DNA of 64,000 nt from Acidimicrobiales bacterium (GCA_041394185.1 JAWKIQ010000003.1:310001-374000), one strand, 5' to 3'; positions 19,929 to 28,035 are shown, numbered from the stretch's first letter. Numbers and translations: made by a program. The notes: generated from the letters alone by a model not told the origin.

Positions 19929-19986
19929 GAAGAGCGCCGCGAAGCCGCTACGACCGTACGAGGCGATGCGAGCGACGCCTGACCCT

Positions 19987-20013
19987 TTGACAGCGACTAG
20001 GTCGTGGTAGTCA
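19987..20013 (+). promoter_or_regulatory. Possible promoter for the macro-SIR2 gene
   Basis: TTGACA at 19987-19992 is a perfect -35 match, with a TAGTCA-like -10 at 20008-20013 (spacer 15). The ATG at 20021 follows within eight bases and has no Shine-Dalgarno sequence, which fits a leaderless transcript. The -10 match is weak. Confidence 0.35.
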
Positions 20014-20020
20014 TTTCGGT

Positions 20021-21565
20021 ATGGCCGGCCACCTGTTCGTCACCCGTGGCGATCTTCTCGCCCTGACATGCGACGCCATCCTGGTTCCCTGCGGAGGCGG
20101 GCCAACCCACTCTCCCGGCTACCTGGTTCGCCCGTGGAACCGCATGAACCTGCCCCTGCGCGACGGACACCTGGTAGATCCGCCCGACGGCGACCGACGT
20201 GTGGTCTTAGTTCGCGATGGATCCGACACCGAACCGGCGGTCTGGGCCGGGCACACAGGGGAAGGCCGAAAGCCGCCGTGGTGGTATGCCGAGGCGGCGA
20301 GGCTGTACCTCCGCCAGTCGGCCGAACACCACTCTCGCCTGACAACCAGACCAATCGGCGACCACCGTCCGCTCGTTGCCATGCCGTTCGTTGGGGCAGG
20401 TGCAGGCGGCATGTCACATCGCAAAGGCGAGGTCGTCAAGGCGATCGTCCATGCGTTACTCGATGAACTGCAAAGCGTCGATGCTGACATCGTTCTGGTA
20501 CTTGCCGACGACGCCTCCTATTCGGCCGCCCAGGAGGCGCGACGGCGCTACATGCCGGACTGGCCCGAACTCGACGAACTACAGATGCGACGGGCAGACG
20601 AACTCGCCTCGAAGGCCCGCGCAGGGAGGCTGGTGCTGTTCCTCGGTGCCGGGGTCAGCATGGGCGCTGGGCTGCCTTCGTGGAGGCAGATGCTTCTCGA
20701 TCTCGGCAGCCTCGCCGGTTTGACCGAGGCTGAAATCAGCGAACTCGACACCCTCGACCCTCGGGACGCAGGCGCGGTTCTCAGTGGACGAATCGGCGAG
20801 AAGAGGCTGCGCTGGGCGATTGAAGAGAGTGTGGGCTCCGAACATCTGTCGCTGATGCACCAGATTCTGGCGTCGCTTCCCGTCGCCGAGGCGATGACTA
20901 CTAACTACGACACCATGTTCGAGCGCGCATGGCGCGACACAGGCCGCAAGCCCTCGGTACTGCCGCAGGATGGAACAGCGACAGGGGAGCACTGGCTGTT
21001 GAAGCTCCACGGATCGCTCGACGATCACAAGCGGCCACTGGTCTTGTCCCGAAGCGACTACCTGCGCTTCGAGGACTCGAGCCAGGCACTGGCGGGACTG
21101 GTCCACGCCATGTTGCTGACCCGTCACCTTCTCTTCGTCGGATACTCGCTGTCGGACGACAATTTCCACCGGATCGTGCACCAAGTGCAGGCGACACTCT
21201 CCGAATCACGGGCCGCCGGTGATGACACGACACCCTTCGGAACCGTCCTGACCAGCGAAAGGCCCCGACTAGTCCATGAGGTGTGGCATGGCGACATCCA
21301 GTTCTTATCGACTGTCGGCGGCGCCTCATCCACCCCCGTCAGGCGTCTGGCGATCTTGCTCGACTACTTGGCCGCGGCAACCTCCGCCCGAGCCGAGCAC
21401 CTGATGGACCCAACGTTCGACGCGGTCTTCACAGCTGACGAACGAGCGCTTCGAGACAAGCTCGACGAGGTGATGGCGGCTTCGCGCGCCAACGGCGTTC
21501 GGCTCGGGATACGAGAAGCCGTCGATGAAGCACTCTCTCGCTTCCGTGGATCGCCCGGCCCCTGA
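20021..21565 (+). CDS. Predicted macro-like domain fused to a SIR2-family NAD-binding domain
   Basis: The protein has 514 residues. Residues 1-170 read like a macro domain: VTRGDLLALTCDAILVPC at the front, a VAMPFVGAGAGGMSHRKGE phosphate-binding loop near 120-138, and alternating strands and helices. Residues 200-400 are SIR2-like: FLGAGVSMGAGLPSW (about 206-220), MTTNYDTMFERA (Asn near 295), LLKLHGSLDD (catalytic-type His near 329) and LLFVGYSLSDDNFH (about 370). SIR2 domains of this kind (as in ThsA and DSR proteins) cleave NAD+ on phage infection; macro domains bind ADP-ribose. The fusion could sense and produce ADP-ribose signals or control its own NADase activity. The convergent ADP-ribosylglycohydrolase supports an ADP-ribose theme. 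The macro assignment is less certain than SIR2. Confidence 0.75.
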   Translation: MAGHLFVTRGDLLALTCDAILVPCGGGPTHSPGYLVRPWNRMNLPLRDGHLVDPPDGDRRVVLVRDGSDTEPAVWAGHTGEGRKPPWWYAEAARLYLRQSAEHHSRLTTRPIGDHRPLVAMPFVGAGAGGMSHRKGEVVKAIVHALLDELQSVDADIVLVLADDASYSAAQEARRRYMPDWPELDELQMRRADELASKARAGRLVLFLGAGVSMGAGLPSWRQMLLDLGSLAGLTEAEISELDTLDPRDAGAVLSGRIGEKRLRWAIEESVGSEHLSLMHQILASLPVAEAMTTNYDTMFERAWRDTGRKPSVLPQDGTATGEHWLLKLHGSLDDHKRPLVLSRSDYLRFEDSSQALAGLVHAMLLTRHLLFVGYSLSDDNFHRIVHQVQATLSESRAAGDDTTPFGTVLTSERPRLVHEVWHGDIQFLSTVGGASSTPVRRLAILLDYLAAATSARAEHLMDPTFDAVFTADERALRDKLDEVMAASRANGVRLGIREAVDEALSRFRGSPGP

Positions 21566-21609
21566 TACCGCGAGCCTCGGGCATCGACCGCCGGGTCGGA
21601 CCGAACGAA

Positions 21610-22611
21610 TCAACCTAGGGCGGCGTCGTAGCGCCAGGCCAGAGCTCCTATCTCTTCGCTGAGTTCCAGGTTGGGCAGGTCGAACTCGTCCAGCCACCCA
21701 GTGCCGTAAGCGGCTCCGACTATCTGTCCGGCGATGGACGCAGTGCTATCGGTGTCGCCGTCATGATTGGCCGCAACCCGAACTGCCTGCGCTGGATCGT
21801 CGCGGTGTCTCACAACCGACCAGACCGCGATGGCAAGAGCCTCTTCACCCACCCAGCCCTCACCGAGCTCCGACGGCGTCGGTGGGCCGGAGAACTCGCA
21901 GGCCGCCAGCATCGCGGCGGTTCGCAACATGGCCAAGACCTCTCCAGCGGCCGGATCCCTGGCGAGCCTGTCGATGGTTGACGAGACGGCGTCAGTGGTC
22001 GACGCGCCGTCCTTGATGGCGTCGATCAGGAACGACAGCGCTCCCGCCGACGTCTTCCCCGATGGGTGGCCGTGAGTTAGACCGGCCGCAAGGCAACCCA
22101 GCTCATACGAGCCGTCACCAAGGAATCCGATCGGCGCCGTCCGCATGACTCCACCGCATCCCTTGCTGTTGTTGGCCGCCTGCGTGCCTACGACGGTCGC
22201 CTCGCGGAGAGCCGACAGGCACGTGTTGCCGGGGGCTCGTCGAGACCAAAGCCCGCTGATCTCGATCAGATGCCCCGACAGCTCGACGTCGATCGCTCCG
22301 CTCACCCCCTGTGTCGTCAGCCACCGCAGGTAGGCGAGGTGCAGTTCGACCGCCAGCGCTTCGTTGGAGACAGGAAGATGACCGTCGGAGGACTCGATCG
22401 CCCGAACGATCGCCTCGACCGTGAACAAGGTCATCTGGGTGTCGTCGGTGATTGCGCCAACGCGCCCGTAGGACTCGTCGAAGTCGGCGATCCCTTCTGG
22501 TCCGTATTGATCAGCGATCTGAGACCACCGCTTGAACTCGGTGGGAGAGCCCAAGGCGTCACCAACCGCTCCGCCGAGAAGGCATCCACGGATTCGTTCG
22601 ATTCGTTCCAT
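21610..22611 (-). CDS. ADP-ribosylglycohydrolase family protein
   Basis: The protein has 333 residues from ATG 22611 (MERIERIRGCLLGGAVGDAL); GGAGG lies upstream and the longer frame to 22668 has no support. Family hallmarks are present: GCLLGGAVGDALGSPTE, the metal-binding TDDTQMTLF (residues about 55-63), KGCGGVMRTAPIG, and the C-terminal NHDGDTDSTASIAGQ followed by GAAYG (about 285-308). These Asp and Thr residues coordinate the two Mg ions that hydrolyse ADP-ribose from amino-acid side chains or small molecules. It converges on the macro-SIR2 gene with 44 bases between stops. It may reverse ADP-ribosylation or clear ADP-ribose made by its neighbour; the pairing is inference. Confidence 0.88.
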   Translation of the reverse strand: MERIERIRGCLLGGAVGDALGSPTEFKRWSQIADQYGPEGIADFDESYGRVGAITDDTQMTLFTVEAIVRAIESSDGHLPVSNEALAVELHLAYLRWLTTQGVSGAIDVELSGHLIEISGLWSRRAPGNTCLSALREATVVGTQAANNSKGCGGVMRTAPIGFLGDGSYELGCLAAGLTHGHPSGKTSAGALSFLIDAIKDGASTTDAVSSTIDRLARDPAAGEVLAMLRTAAMLAACEFSGPPTPSELGEGWVGEEALAIAVWSVVRHRDDPAQAVRVAANHDGDTDSTASIAGQIVGAAYGTGWLDEFDLPNLELSEEIGALAWRYDAALG

Positions 22612-22749
22612 TTCAGCTTTGGCCTCCAGCTTCGCAAAGACTCTTAGCACTTCGAAGTGACAAGCCAAATCCTTCGTAGCTCAGTTTGACTGACCGCGGA
22701 GCGTCGGCTCGACATGGCGATGCCTAGAGCACTTAGATGAGGTCCACGT

Positions 22750-22998
22750 ATGGTGCCAAACCGATCCACGAACCTCCGAGTGCCCGTCGAGCTTCGCGAC
22801 GAGATCGCTCGCATCGCCGAACACCGCGGGACGACGCTGGTCGAAGTGGTGACTGAGGCTGTTCGTAGGCTCGGCCGGGACGACTGGTGGAACGACCTTC
22901 ACTCGAACCTCGACGCAATGCCAGATGCGGCCAGCATCCACTACGCAGCCGAAACAGACCGACTCGACGGCACCACGTCAGACGGAATGAACAGGTGA
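22750..22998 (+). CDS. Ribbon-helix-helix antitoxin-like protein without a visible toxin
   Basis: This 82-residue protein starts at ATG 22750 with GAGG upstream. The front, TNLRVPVELRDEIARIAE then TTLVEVVTEAVRRLG, is a classic RHH DNA-binding fold (strand-helix-helix), and the C-terminal DRLDGTTSDGMNR resembles the toxin-binding tail of MazE/VapB-type antitoxins. A MazF or PIN toxin would be expected right after it. Instead there is only a 29-codon reading frame (22995-23084, GTG start) ending in a strong hairpin. It is probably an orphan antitoxin or a stand-alone regulator. Confidence 0.65.
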   Translation: MVPNRSTNLRVPVELRDEIARIAEHRGTTLVEVVTEAVRRLGRDDWWNDLHSNLDAMPDAASIHYAAETDRLDGTTSDGMNR

Positions 22999-23045
22999 GC
23001 CAGCTCTCGCCGGCCGAAGTCCTTCGCCCCGCCGACAACGCGCAG

Positions 23046-23074
23046 ATGGCCCGGGGCGTCACACCCCGGGCCAT
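23046..23074. terminator. Strong 11-bp GC hairpin between convergent genes
   Basis: ATGGCCCGGGG and CCCCGGGCCAT form a perfect 11-bp stem around a seven-base loop (CGTCACA). It lies between the RHH gene on the plus strand and the TROVE stop on the minus strand, seven bases from the latter, so it may end transcription from both sides. There is no U-run, as is common in actinobacterial terminators. Confidence 0.6.
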
Positions 23075-23080
23075 CCTCGG

Positions 23081-24631
23081 CTAGAACGGCCAGCCTGCGT
23101 CACGTCCATCCTCGAGCGTGCGCATCAAGGTGAACGTGGCGTCGCTGAACCCGGCCAGCGCATAACGACCAGCCTCGCCGGTGCGCAGTGACCTGATCGC
23201 ATAGCCACCCAGGTCCACGGTGTAGATCAGGGGGACCTTGCGAAGGTCGACACGACCCGAGTCGTGCTGCTGGTCGTCGGTGAACATCACGACACGGTCG
23301 TGACGCCGCCTGTTGTACTGGTGGGCGATGGCGGTGTGGCCATACGTGGCGTGCCCGACGTGGCCGATCATGGCGACCAGATCGTTCACGACACCCAAGA
23401 CCGACGCACCCCTGCGGATGCGCACCGCCCTGTTCGTCGCACCGAAGATCGCCACATTGACATCGGCGCCCTTCGTCGCGGTCACCGCTGCCATGACAGC
23501 GGCAACTTCGACACGGGTCACCTTCGACCGGGCCGAAACCGGCGCCTGCATCGAGCCCGACATGTCGATCAACACCAGGGTGCGATCGAGCACGGGCACG
23601 TTGGACGTGGTCAGCTCGAGCGTGATGCCCAGCGCCCGCTTCCAGTTGTCTGACGGCGCGTTCTTGTACGCCGCCCACACCTGGTACGGGAACAGCCTGG
23701 CCCGCTCGACCTCGACGGGGTCGGTGATCCTGGAGATGACGGTGTCTACCGCCTCTGCCGAAATCGCCTGCTCGTCGAAGTTCCGCAGGTTACTGATGAG
23801 GGCCATGACACCCATCGAGGGCAGCACGGCCTCCCACGCCTCGGCGTCCATGCCGCCGGGCACCCAGCCCGACAGACGCTCCCAGCTGACGCCCGCACGG
23901 GCGAGCGCCTCGGCACCGTGCACTCGCAGATAGTCACGACGCTCGTCGGGCGGCACCGCCTCGACCGCCTCGGCGGCAGCCAGCATCGGCAACACGTCGG
24001 GGTCGGCCTTGGCGTCACCATGGTGACGGCTGTCGAGCAACCAGCGATACAAGGCAGCCTGCCGCTGGTCGCGCGCCTTGGGGTGCGTCAACTCGATGAC
24101 GTCGGCCATACGAACCGCACGGCTCTGGCCGTCGTAACGCAGCGCAGCCCGCTCGGTGTACAGACGCTGCACGGCATCTGCCACACCACGCTTCACCGCC
24201 ATCTTCATCGAGCGGCCATAACGACCCAACCAGTAGGCCACCATCTCGGCGGGCTCGTCGCCACGCTGCAGCACCGAGTTGACGACCGCACGGCCGCCCT
24301 CGCCACCGGCAGCGACGTACTCGGCCGCCAGCATGATGGACGCAGAACGGATCTTCAGCTCGGTGCGCAGATACGCCGCAAGCCCAGCCACGAACGCAGG
24401 GTTGGTGGCCGTCAACCGATGCACCAGCTGGACGAAGCGCACATCGCGCACCTCGGCAGGCTCATAGAAGCTGCCCTCGCCGGCCATCATGGTCGCGGCC
24501 AGCAAGAACAGCTCGGTCTCGGGATCGGCGACCCAGCCCTGCCCACCCTCGAAGGTTCGAGCACGCTGATTGATTGTCGTCAGTGCCGCCCGGGGCATGG
24601 GGGTCTTGATACGTCCGCTGAACTTGGCCAT
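23081..24631 (-). CDS. TROVE-domain protein, bacterial Ro60 orthologue (Rsr-like)
   Basis: The protein has 516 residues, with ATG 24631 and AGGAGA upstream. The TROVE HEAT-like ring occupies residues about 10-340 (TINQRARTFEGGQGWVADPE at the start, YRWLLDSRHHGDAK in the middle). A vWA-like domain follows with the MIDAS motif VLIDMSGSMQAPVSARSK (about 354-372) and MFTDDQQHD near 460. Bacterial Ro60 proteins form a ring that binds misfolded RNA and tethers exonucleases such as PNPase through Y RNAs, notably under UV and starvation stress. Two candidate Y RNAs are encoded directly upstream on the same strand. Length and domain order are normal for the family, and the gene is intact. Confidence 0.92.
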   Translation of the reverse strand: MAKFSGRIKTPMPRAALTTINQRARTFEGGQGWVADPETELFLLAATMMAGEGSFYEPAEVRDVRFVQLVHRLTATNPAFVAGLAAYLRTELKIRSASIMLAAEYVAAGGEGGRAVVNSVLQRGDEPAEMVAYWLGRYGRSMKMAVKRGVADAVQRLYTERAALRYDGQSRAVRMADVIELTHPKARDQRQAALYRWLLDSRHHGDAKADPDVLPMLAAAEAVEAVPPDERRDYLRVHGAEALARAGVSWERLSGWVPGGMDAEAWEAVLPSMGVMALISNLRNFDEQAISAEAVDTVISRITDPVEVERARLFPYQVWAAYKNAPSDNWKRALGITLELTTSNVPVLDRTLVLIDMSGSMQAPVSARSKVTRVEVAAVMAAVTATKGADVNVAIFGATNRAVRIRRGASVLGVVNDLVAMIGHVGHATYGHTAIAHQYNRRRHDRVVMFTDDQQHDSGRVDLRKVPLIYTVDLGGYAIRSLRTGEAGRYALAGFSDATFTLMRTLEDGRDAGWPF

Positions 24632-24724
24632 CGTGTCTCTCCTTTCGTGGGCTTGGTCGCAACGGTCTGGTGGGTTGGGTTTCGGGTAGCGCGAGGCTGT
24701 TGTGTGGCCTCGTAGGAAAGGGAA

Positions 24725-24835
24725 CGGGCAGAGATCCCGGTGAGTGAGGTCTCCCCTGCCGGTCGGGCCGGAAGGGGCGGCGGAATCGAACCGCCATTGG
24801 GCTCCAGAAGTATCCCCGCTCGTCGCAACTGCCCG
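24725..24835 (-). ncRNA. Candidate second Y RNA with a permuted tRNA-like module
   Basis: On the minus strand a T-arm (GGCGG TTCGATT CCGCC, 24795-24779, five-pair stem and seven-base TTCRA-type loop) is followed by a closed hairpin in place of the acceptor stem (CCCCT...AGGGG, 24777-24753) and then a D-arm-like GAGA...TCTC (24753-24731). A seven-pair stem CGGGCAG/CTGCCCG (24835-24829 with 24731-24725) closes the unit. The order T-arm, acceptor, D-arm is the circular permutation expected of the tRNA mimic in YrlA-type Y RNAs. The D-arm is poorer than in the upstream unit, and the Ro-binding stem is short. Exact ends are unknown. Confidence 0.5.
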
Positions 24836-24859
24836 CCGCTGATGTACAGCGACTTGGGT

Positions 24860-25013
24860 GCCGGCTCGCCATCCTGAGATCCAGGTCGGACAGGCGTAGC
24901 CCCGTGCTCTTCCCAGCTGAGCTACCCCAGCGATTCGCTGGAGGCGGGATTTGAACCCGCGACCTCGGGATCCAGAAGAACTCCGGTCCTGCGCAGCAGG
25001 ATCACGAGCCGGC
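24860..25013 (-). ncRNA. Candidate Y RNA (YrlA-like) with a permuted tRNA-like module
   Basis: The ends pair as GCCGGCTCG/CGAGCCGGC (25013-25005 with 24868-24860) and ATCCTG/CAGGAT (25002-24997 with 24876-24871), giving the long stem that Ro60 would grip. Inside, on the minus strand, come a perfect T-arm (GCGGG TTCAAAT CCCGC, 24960-24944), a closed acceptor-like hairpin (CTCCAGCG/CGCTGGGG with loop AAT, 24942-24925), TA, and a textbook D-arm (GCTC AGCTGGGAA GAGC, 24922-24906). This T-acceptor-D order is a circular permutation of tRNA and matches known bacterial Y RNA architecture. It lies 230 bases upstream of the TROVE gene on the same strand. It is not a tRNA gene: the anticodon arm is replaced by the long stem. 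Confidence 0.75.
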
Positions 25014-25297
25014 TACCGAATCTGTTTTCCTACGGACTGCCCGAGAACCGTGCGGCGGAGCTCGGTGGTGTCACTTTCGAGGTGAAGAAGTCCCCGCCAT
25101 CGCAGCGGGCAGCCCTGAACGTAGAAGTCAGATCCGGCGATCTGGTGACTGCTGTAGGAACCCGACGCACGACAGCATCGGCCCGAAGCCGTTGAGTTTT
25201 CTGTGCGTCGTTTCCATGGCGGTGAGTATTGACTCATCCCCAAGGGCGAGCAAACGAATTAATCGCATCGACCCAGCGGGGCGCCTGTGACGCAGGC
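25014..25297. other. Intergenic stretch with no gene seen
   Basis: Nothing here reads as a protein on either strand. A small inverted repeat CAGATC-CGGC-GATCTG lies near 25130-25147, and TGAGT-ATTG-ACTCA near 25221-25234. The promoter for the two candidate Y RNAs and possibly the TROVE gene should lie here on the minus strand, but no convincing -35/-10 pair could be picked out. Confidence 0.4.
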
Positions 25298-26071
25298 TCA
25301 GCCACGTCTGGCAGGAAGCCACACGTGCCCAGCCTGACACTCGTCTGGCGTCGAGCGGACCGGATTCATCGCCAGCCGGCCATTGGGCAGAACCCGATAG
25401 CAGTAGCCGACGACCTCCACGATGGTCGTGGTCGTGGTCGTTGTGGCCGTCGAAGTCGTCGTAGCCGGCGGAGCCGTCGTGGTTGTGCTGGAGGTCGTTG
25501 TTGTCGTGGTGCTCGAGGTCGGCGGGGTGGTCGACGTCGATGTGCTGGAAGACGTACTGGGAGTCGGGCCGACCGCCGTGGTTGAGGTTGTCTGCCCCAC
25601 GGTGGTGGATGTCGACTCGGGCACCGCAGTAGTGGTCGTCGATGGGGCCGCGGTCGACGTCGTTGTCGACTCAGAGGTCGACGACACGACGGAGGTCGTC
25701 GAGCTTGCGGTGGTCGTCGTCGAAGGTTCTTGTGTCGCCGCTGCCGTCGGCGAGACGATGGACGTCGAGACCGCCGAAGCCGGCGGTGCTGCCCCATCGC
25801 GCGACGTCGTGGTTGTGGTGCCGACGAGGCTGACCACCACGGCGATCTCGCTCGACTCGACCACCGGCGGTTGTTCGCTCCCCGGAGGCGGCGACTGGGC
25901 GCCCGTCGGATGGGTCGTTTCCGTGCTGAACGACGATGCGGCCATCGCCATGGTCGTGTCTCCAACGCTGGTCGCCGACACCGACGGACCGTCAGGCCGG
26001 GTCACCACCAGAACGGCGACGAGAAGCAGGTCGATCACGACAAGGGTGATCACCGTCGCTCTCCGTCGCAT
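25298..26071 (-). CDS. Exported or membrane-anchored Thr/Ser-rich protein with a small C-terminal domain
   Basis: The protein has 257 residues. The N-terminus (MRRRATVITLVVIDLLLVAVLVV) is a signal anchor. Residues about 70-215 are low-complexity Thr/Ser/Pro/Ala, a flexible and probably O-glycosylated linker. The last 38 residues form a small module with two Cys (GYCYRVLPNGRLAMNPV, then PDECQAGHVWLP), which probably folds outside the cell around a disulfide. I do not recognise the module. The gene diverges from another Thr-rich exported gene across 126 bases. Repetitive ACC/ACG codons make the antisense strand look like an open Val-rich frame, which is a shadow. Confidence 0.7.
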   Translation of the reverse strand: MRRRATVITLVVIDLLLVAVLVVTRPDGPSVSATSVGDTTMAMAASSFSTETTHPTGAQSPPPGSEQPPVVESSEIAVVVSLVGTTTTTSRDGAAPPASAVSTSIVSPTAAATQEPSTTTTASSTTSVVSSTSESTTTSTAAPSTTTTAVPESTSTTVGQTTSTTAVGPTPSTSSSTSTSTTPPTSSTTTTTTSSTTTTAPPATTTSTATTTTTTTIVEVVGYCYRVLPNGRLAMNPVRSTPDECQAGHVWLPARRG

Positions 26072-26197
26072 CCACGCTCTCTCTCGCCTGCTCCGCAGGG
26101 TTCAACGGTCACGACCAAATCCGATGTCACACGGGCCCGGTAGGTAGGTGTTGAAACTGCACACCCGACGCGAAATCATCTGGGCTCGGAGGAACCG

Positions 26198-27169
26198 ATG
26201 AACCGTACAAAAGTGGTGGGCGCGGCGGCGTTCGTCCTCGTTTTGGGTGCAGGCACCCTGGTCCTGAACAACAACAGAAACGGTGACGACGTTGCCGAGT
26301 TGGTCGTTGCCGATTCGGACGGCGTCGACGAGCAGACCGCACCTGCCTCGACGCTGCCGACGACGACCGGTGCAGACACTACGACCGCCGCGACATCGCG
26401 CGACCTCGGCGAGTCACCCGACGCGGATGAAGACGCGACACCATCCACGACGTCGGCCCAGGACCCGCCCGACACCCAAGCGGCTTCGACGACCACGGCC
26501 CGCGCCACCACAACGACCACGGACAAAACCGACTCGGGAGCCGCCGAATCCGCCAGCCAGGGGTCGTCCGACACCACGGCAGCTCCCCCCGACACAGCGC
26601 CGACAACGACAACCGCTGCGACCCCAACGACAGCAACGCCAACCACCGTCACCACTTCGACCACAGCAGCACCGGCGACCACGACCACATCGGCCACTAC
26701 GACTTCGACCACCTCGGCCACTACGACCGCGACAACCAGGCCGACCACGACGACCCAGGCCCCAACCACCACCACTATCGCCGAGGCCACCTACATCTAC
26801 TGCATGGACGGCGTCGACCCGACGGGCATCTACTACCGCACGACAGATCCCGAGTGTGAGGTTGGTGACTACCGAGCCACCAAGACCGCTTACGACGACT
26901 GGATTCGCCAACGCGAACAGGACGTCACCACGACAACCGCTCCCCCGACCTCGTGGTGCTGGGAGCAACACAGCACGGTGTGGCCCGACTTTCCGCCCTT
27001 CATCTCGATGGAAACGTGGGAGGACTGCACCTCGAACGGCGAGAACGTGCACGCCGTTTGGGGCCTGAACCCCCACACCCAGGGCTGGTGCGAAACGGAA
27101 GGCGTCTGGCAAGAGCGCGAACGCTGGGGCTGTTTCGGACGATTCTCGCTGACAGACCCCAACAGTTGA
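26198..27169 (+). CDS. Exported Thr-rich protein with a Trp/Cys-rich C-terminal module
   Basis: The protein has 323 residues, with ATG 26198 and GGAGGA upstream. The signal peptide or anchor is MNRTKVVGAAAFVLVLGAGT. Residues about 45-190 are Thr/Ala/Ser low complexity. The C-terminal 130 residues contain ATYIYCMDGVDPTGIYYR, then WCWEQHSTVWPDFPPF, WEDCTSNGENVHAVWG and WCETEGVWQERERWGCFG, with six Cys that could form three disulfides. The first segment (short, aromatic, a Cys and a YR near the front) loosely resembles the C-terminal module of the divergent neighbour. Function is unknown; a cell-surface stalk carrying a small binding head is the simplest reading. Confidence 0.7.
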   Translation: MNRTKVVGAAAFVLVLGAGTLVLNNNRNGDDVAELVVADSDGVDEQTAPASTLPTTTGADTTTAATSRDLGESPDADEDATPSTTSAQDPPDTQAASTTTARATTTTTDKTDSGAAESASQGSSDTTAAPPDTAPTTTTAATPTTATPTTVTTSTTAAPATTTTSATTTSTTSATTTATTRPTTTTQAPTTTTIAEATYIYCMDGVDPTGIYYRTTDPECEVGDYRATKTAYDDWIRQREQDVTTTTAPPTSWCWEQHSTVWPDFPPFISMETWEDCTSNGENVHAVWGLNPHTQGWCETEGVWQERERWGCFGRFSLTDPNS

Positions 27170-27318
27170 CGGGGCCCCGGCGGGGGTGGCCACGTCGGCC
27201 CGGTTCCGTTACAGTCACCAACACTTCATCCAGAGGACTCGAGGGACCTGGCCCTTTGACGGTCCGCCAACCGGTCGCATGACACGGTGGCAACGCCAGG
27301 ACCGATGAGGAGGACCAA

Positions 27319-28035
27319 ATGGTCACCCGGCATTCGTCCGATTTCGACGCGTACACGGTTACGCCCCGCCTGCAGGTCGGTACTTCGACCAGACTCGACG
27401 CCGTGCGCACCGGCGTTGCCGGCGAGGCCGCAAAGCTGATCCGCATGCGCCAGCGGGTCCTGGCCACGTCGGCAGCGGTCGCAGAACAGACCCTGATAGC
27501 CCTGGGCACGCCACCGGCAGAGGCCCGTTGGCGGGCCCGACCACCCGGCCTGACTTCGTCGCCCAACCCTCGCTGCGAACTCCCGGCGCTGGACGATCTG
27601 CAGCACTCGCCCGAGGTTGCGGTGATTCACGCCGCAGGCCCACAGGCGTTGCTGAACGAAGAGGCCGCCCCGCTGCTGCCCGTGCCGTTCCCCAGAGCTC
27701 AACGGTCCAAACGGCTTCGCAGCTATGCCCCCGAAGTGGTCGCCTCGGCAATCCGGTCGGCGCGCACAACCACCATCGACCCGCGCAAGCTGTCGGCAAC
27801 CCAGCCGTGGGTCACCACCCCGGGCGTGCACTTCTACCTGGGCGAGCACTACCCCACCAAGGGCGACACCTACCAAGCCGACCTCGACCCCGGCAATCGG
27901 TTGCCGCTGGTGTACGTGAGAGATGGCGAGGAAGCGCTGATCTTGGCCGGGCACCACAGGGCAACCGTTGCCCTGGTGCGCGGCGAACCCCTCGAAGCGC
28001 TGGTGGTCAACGGCCCCTGGGGCCCACGCCGCTGA
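27319..28035 (+). CDS. ParB/sulfiredoxin-like-fold protein
   Basis: The protein has 238 residues, with ATG 27319 and a strong GAGGAGGA site. The front is helical (LDAVRTGVAGEAAKLIRMRQ). The C-terminal part, LPLVYVRDGEEALILAGHHR followed by ATVALVRGEPLEALVV (residues about 196-232), has the ParB-box pattern of a strand, a GHxR turn and a helix that names the ParB/Srx fold. In that fold the GHxR region binds nucleotide. No HTH is seen, so it is not a chromosome-partition ParB. It stands alone between an exported protein and a small membrane protein. Confidence 0.55.
   Translation: MVTRHSSDFDAYTVTPRLQVGTSTRLDAVRTGVAGEAAKLIRMRQRVLATSAAVAEQTLIALGTPPAEARWRARPPGLTSSPNPRCELPALDDLQHSPEVAVIHAAGPQALLNEEAAPLLPVPFPRAQRSKRLRSYAPEVVASAIRSARTTTIDPRKLSATQPWVTTPGVHFYLGEHYPTKGDTYQADLDPGNRLPLVYVRDGEEALILAGHHRATVALVRGEPLEALVVNGPWGPRR

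Noticed and set aside
24779..24960. Two sequences with perfect tRNA T-arms and one D-arm, looking like tRNA genes
   Set aside because: The arms occur in the order T-arm, closed acceptor, D-arm with no anticodon arm or CCA-ready end, and they sit upstream of a TROVE gene. They fit Y RNAs, not tRNAs.
25422..26147. Open 241-codon Val-rich frame on the plus strand
   Set aside because: It is the antisense of the Thr-rich tract of the minus-strand gene; ACC/ACG codons give GTG/GTC in reverse. No start site or domain supports it.
26600..26790. Tandem repeats of short Thr codons suggesting a satellite or CRISPR-like array
   Set aside because: The units are irregular ACC/ACG/GCC codons in frame inside a gene, with no spacers and no constant repeat length.
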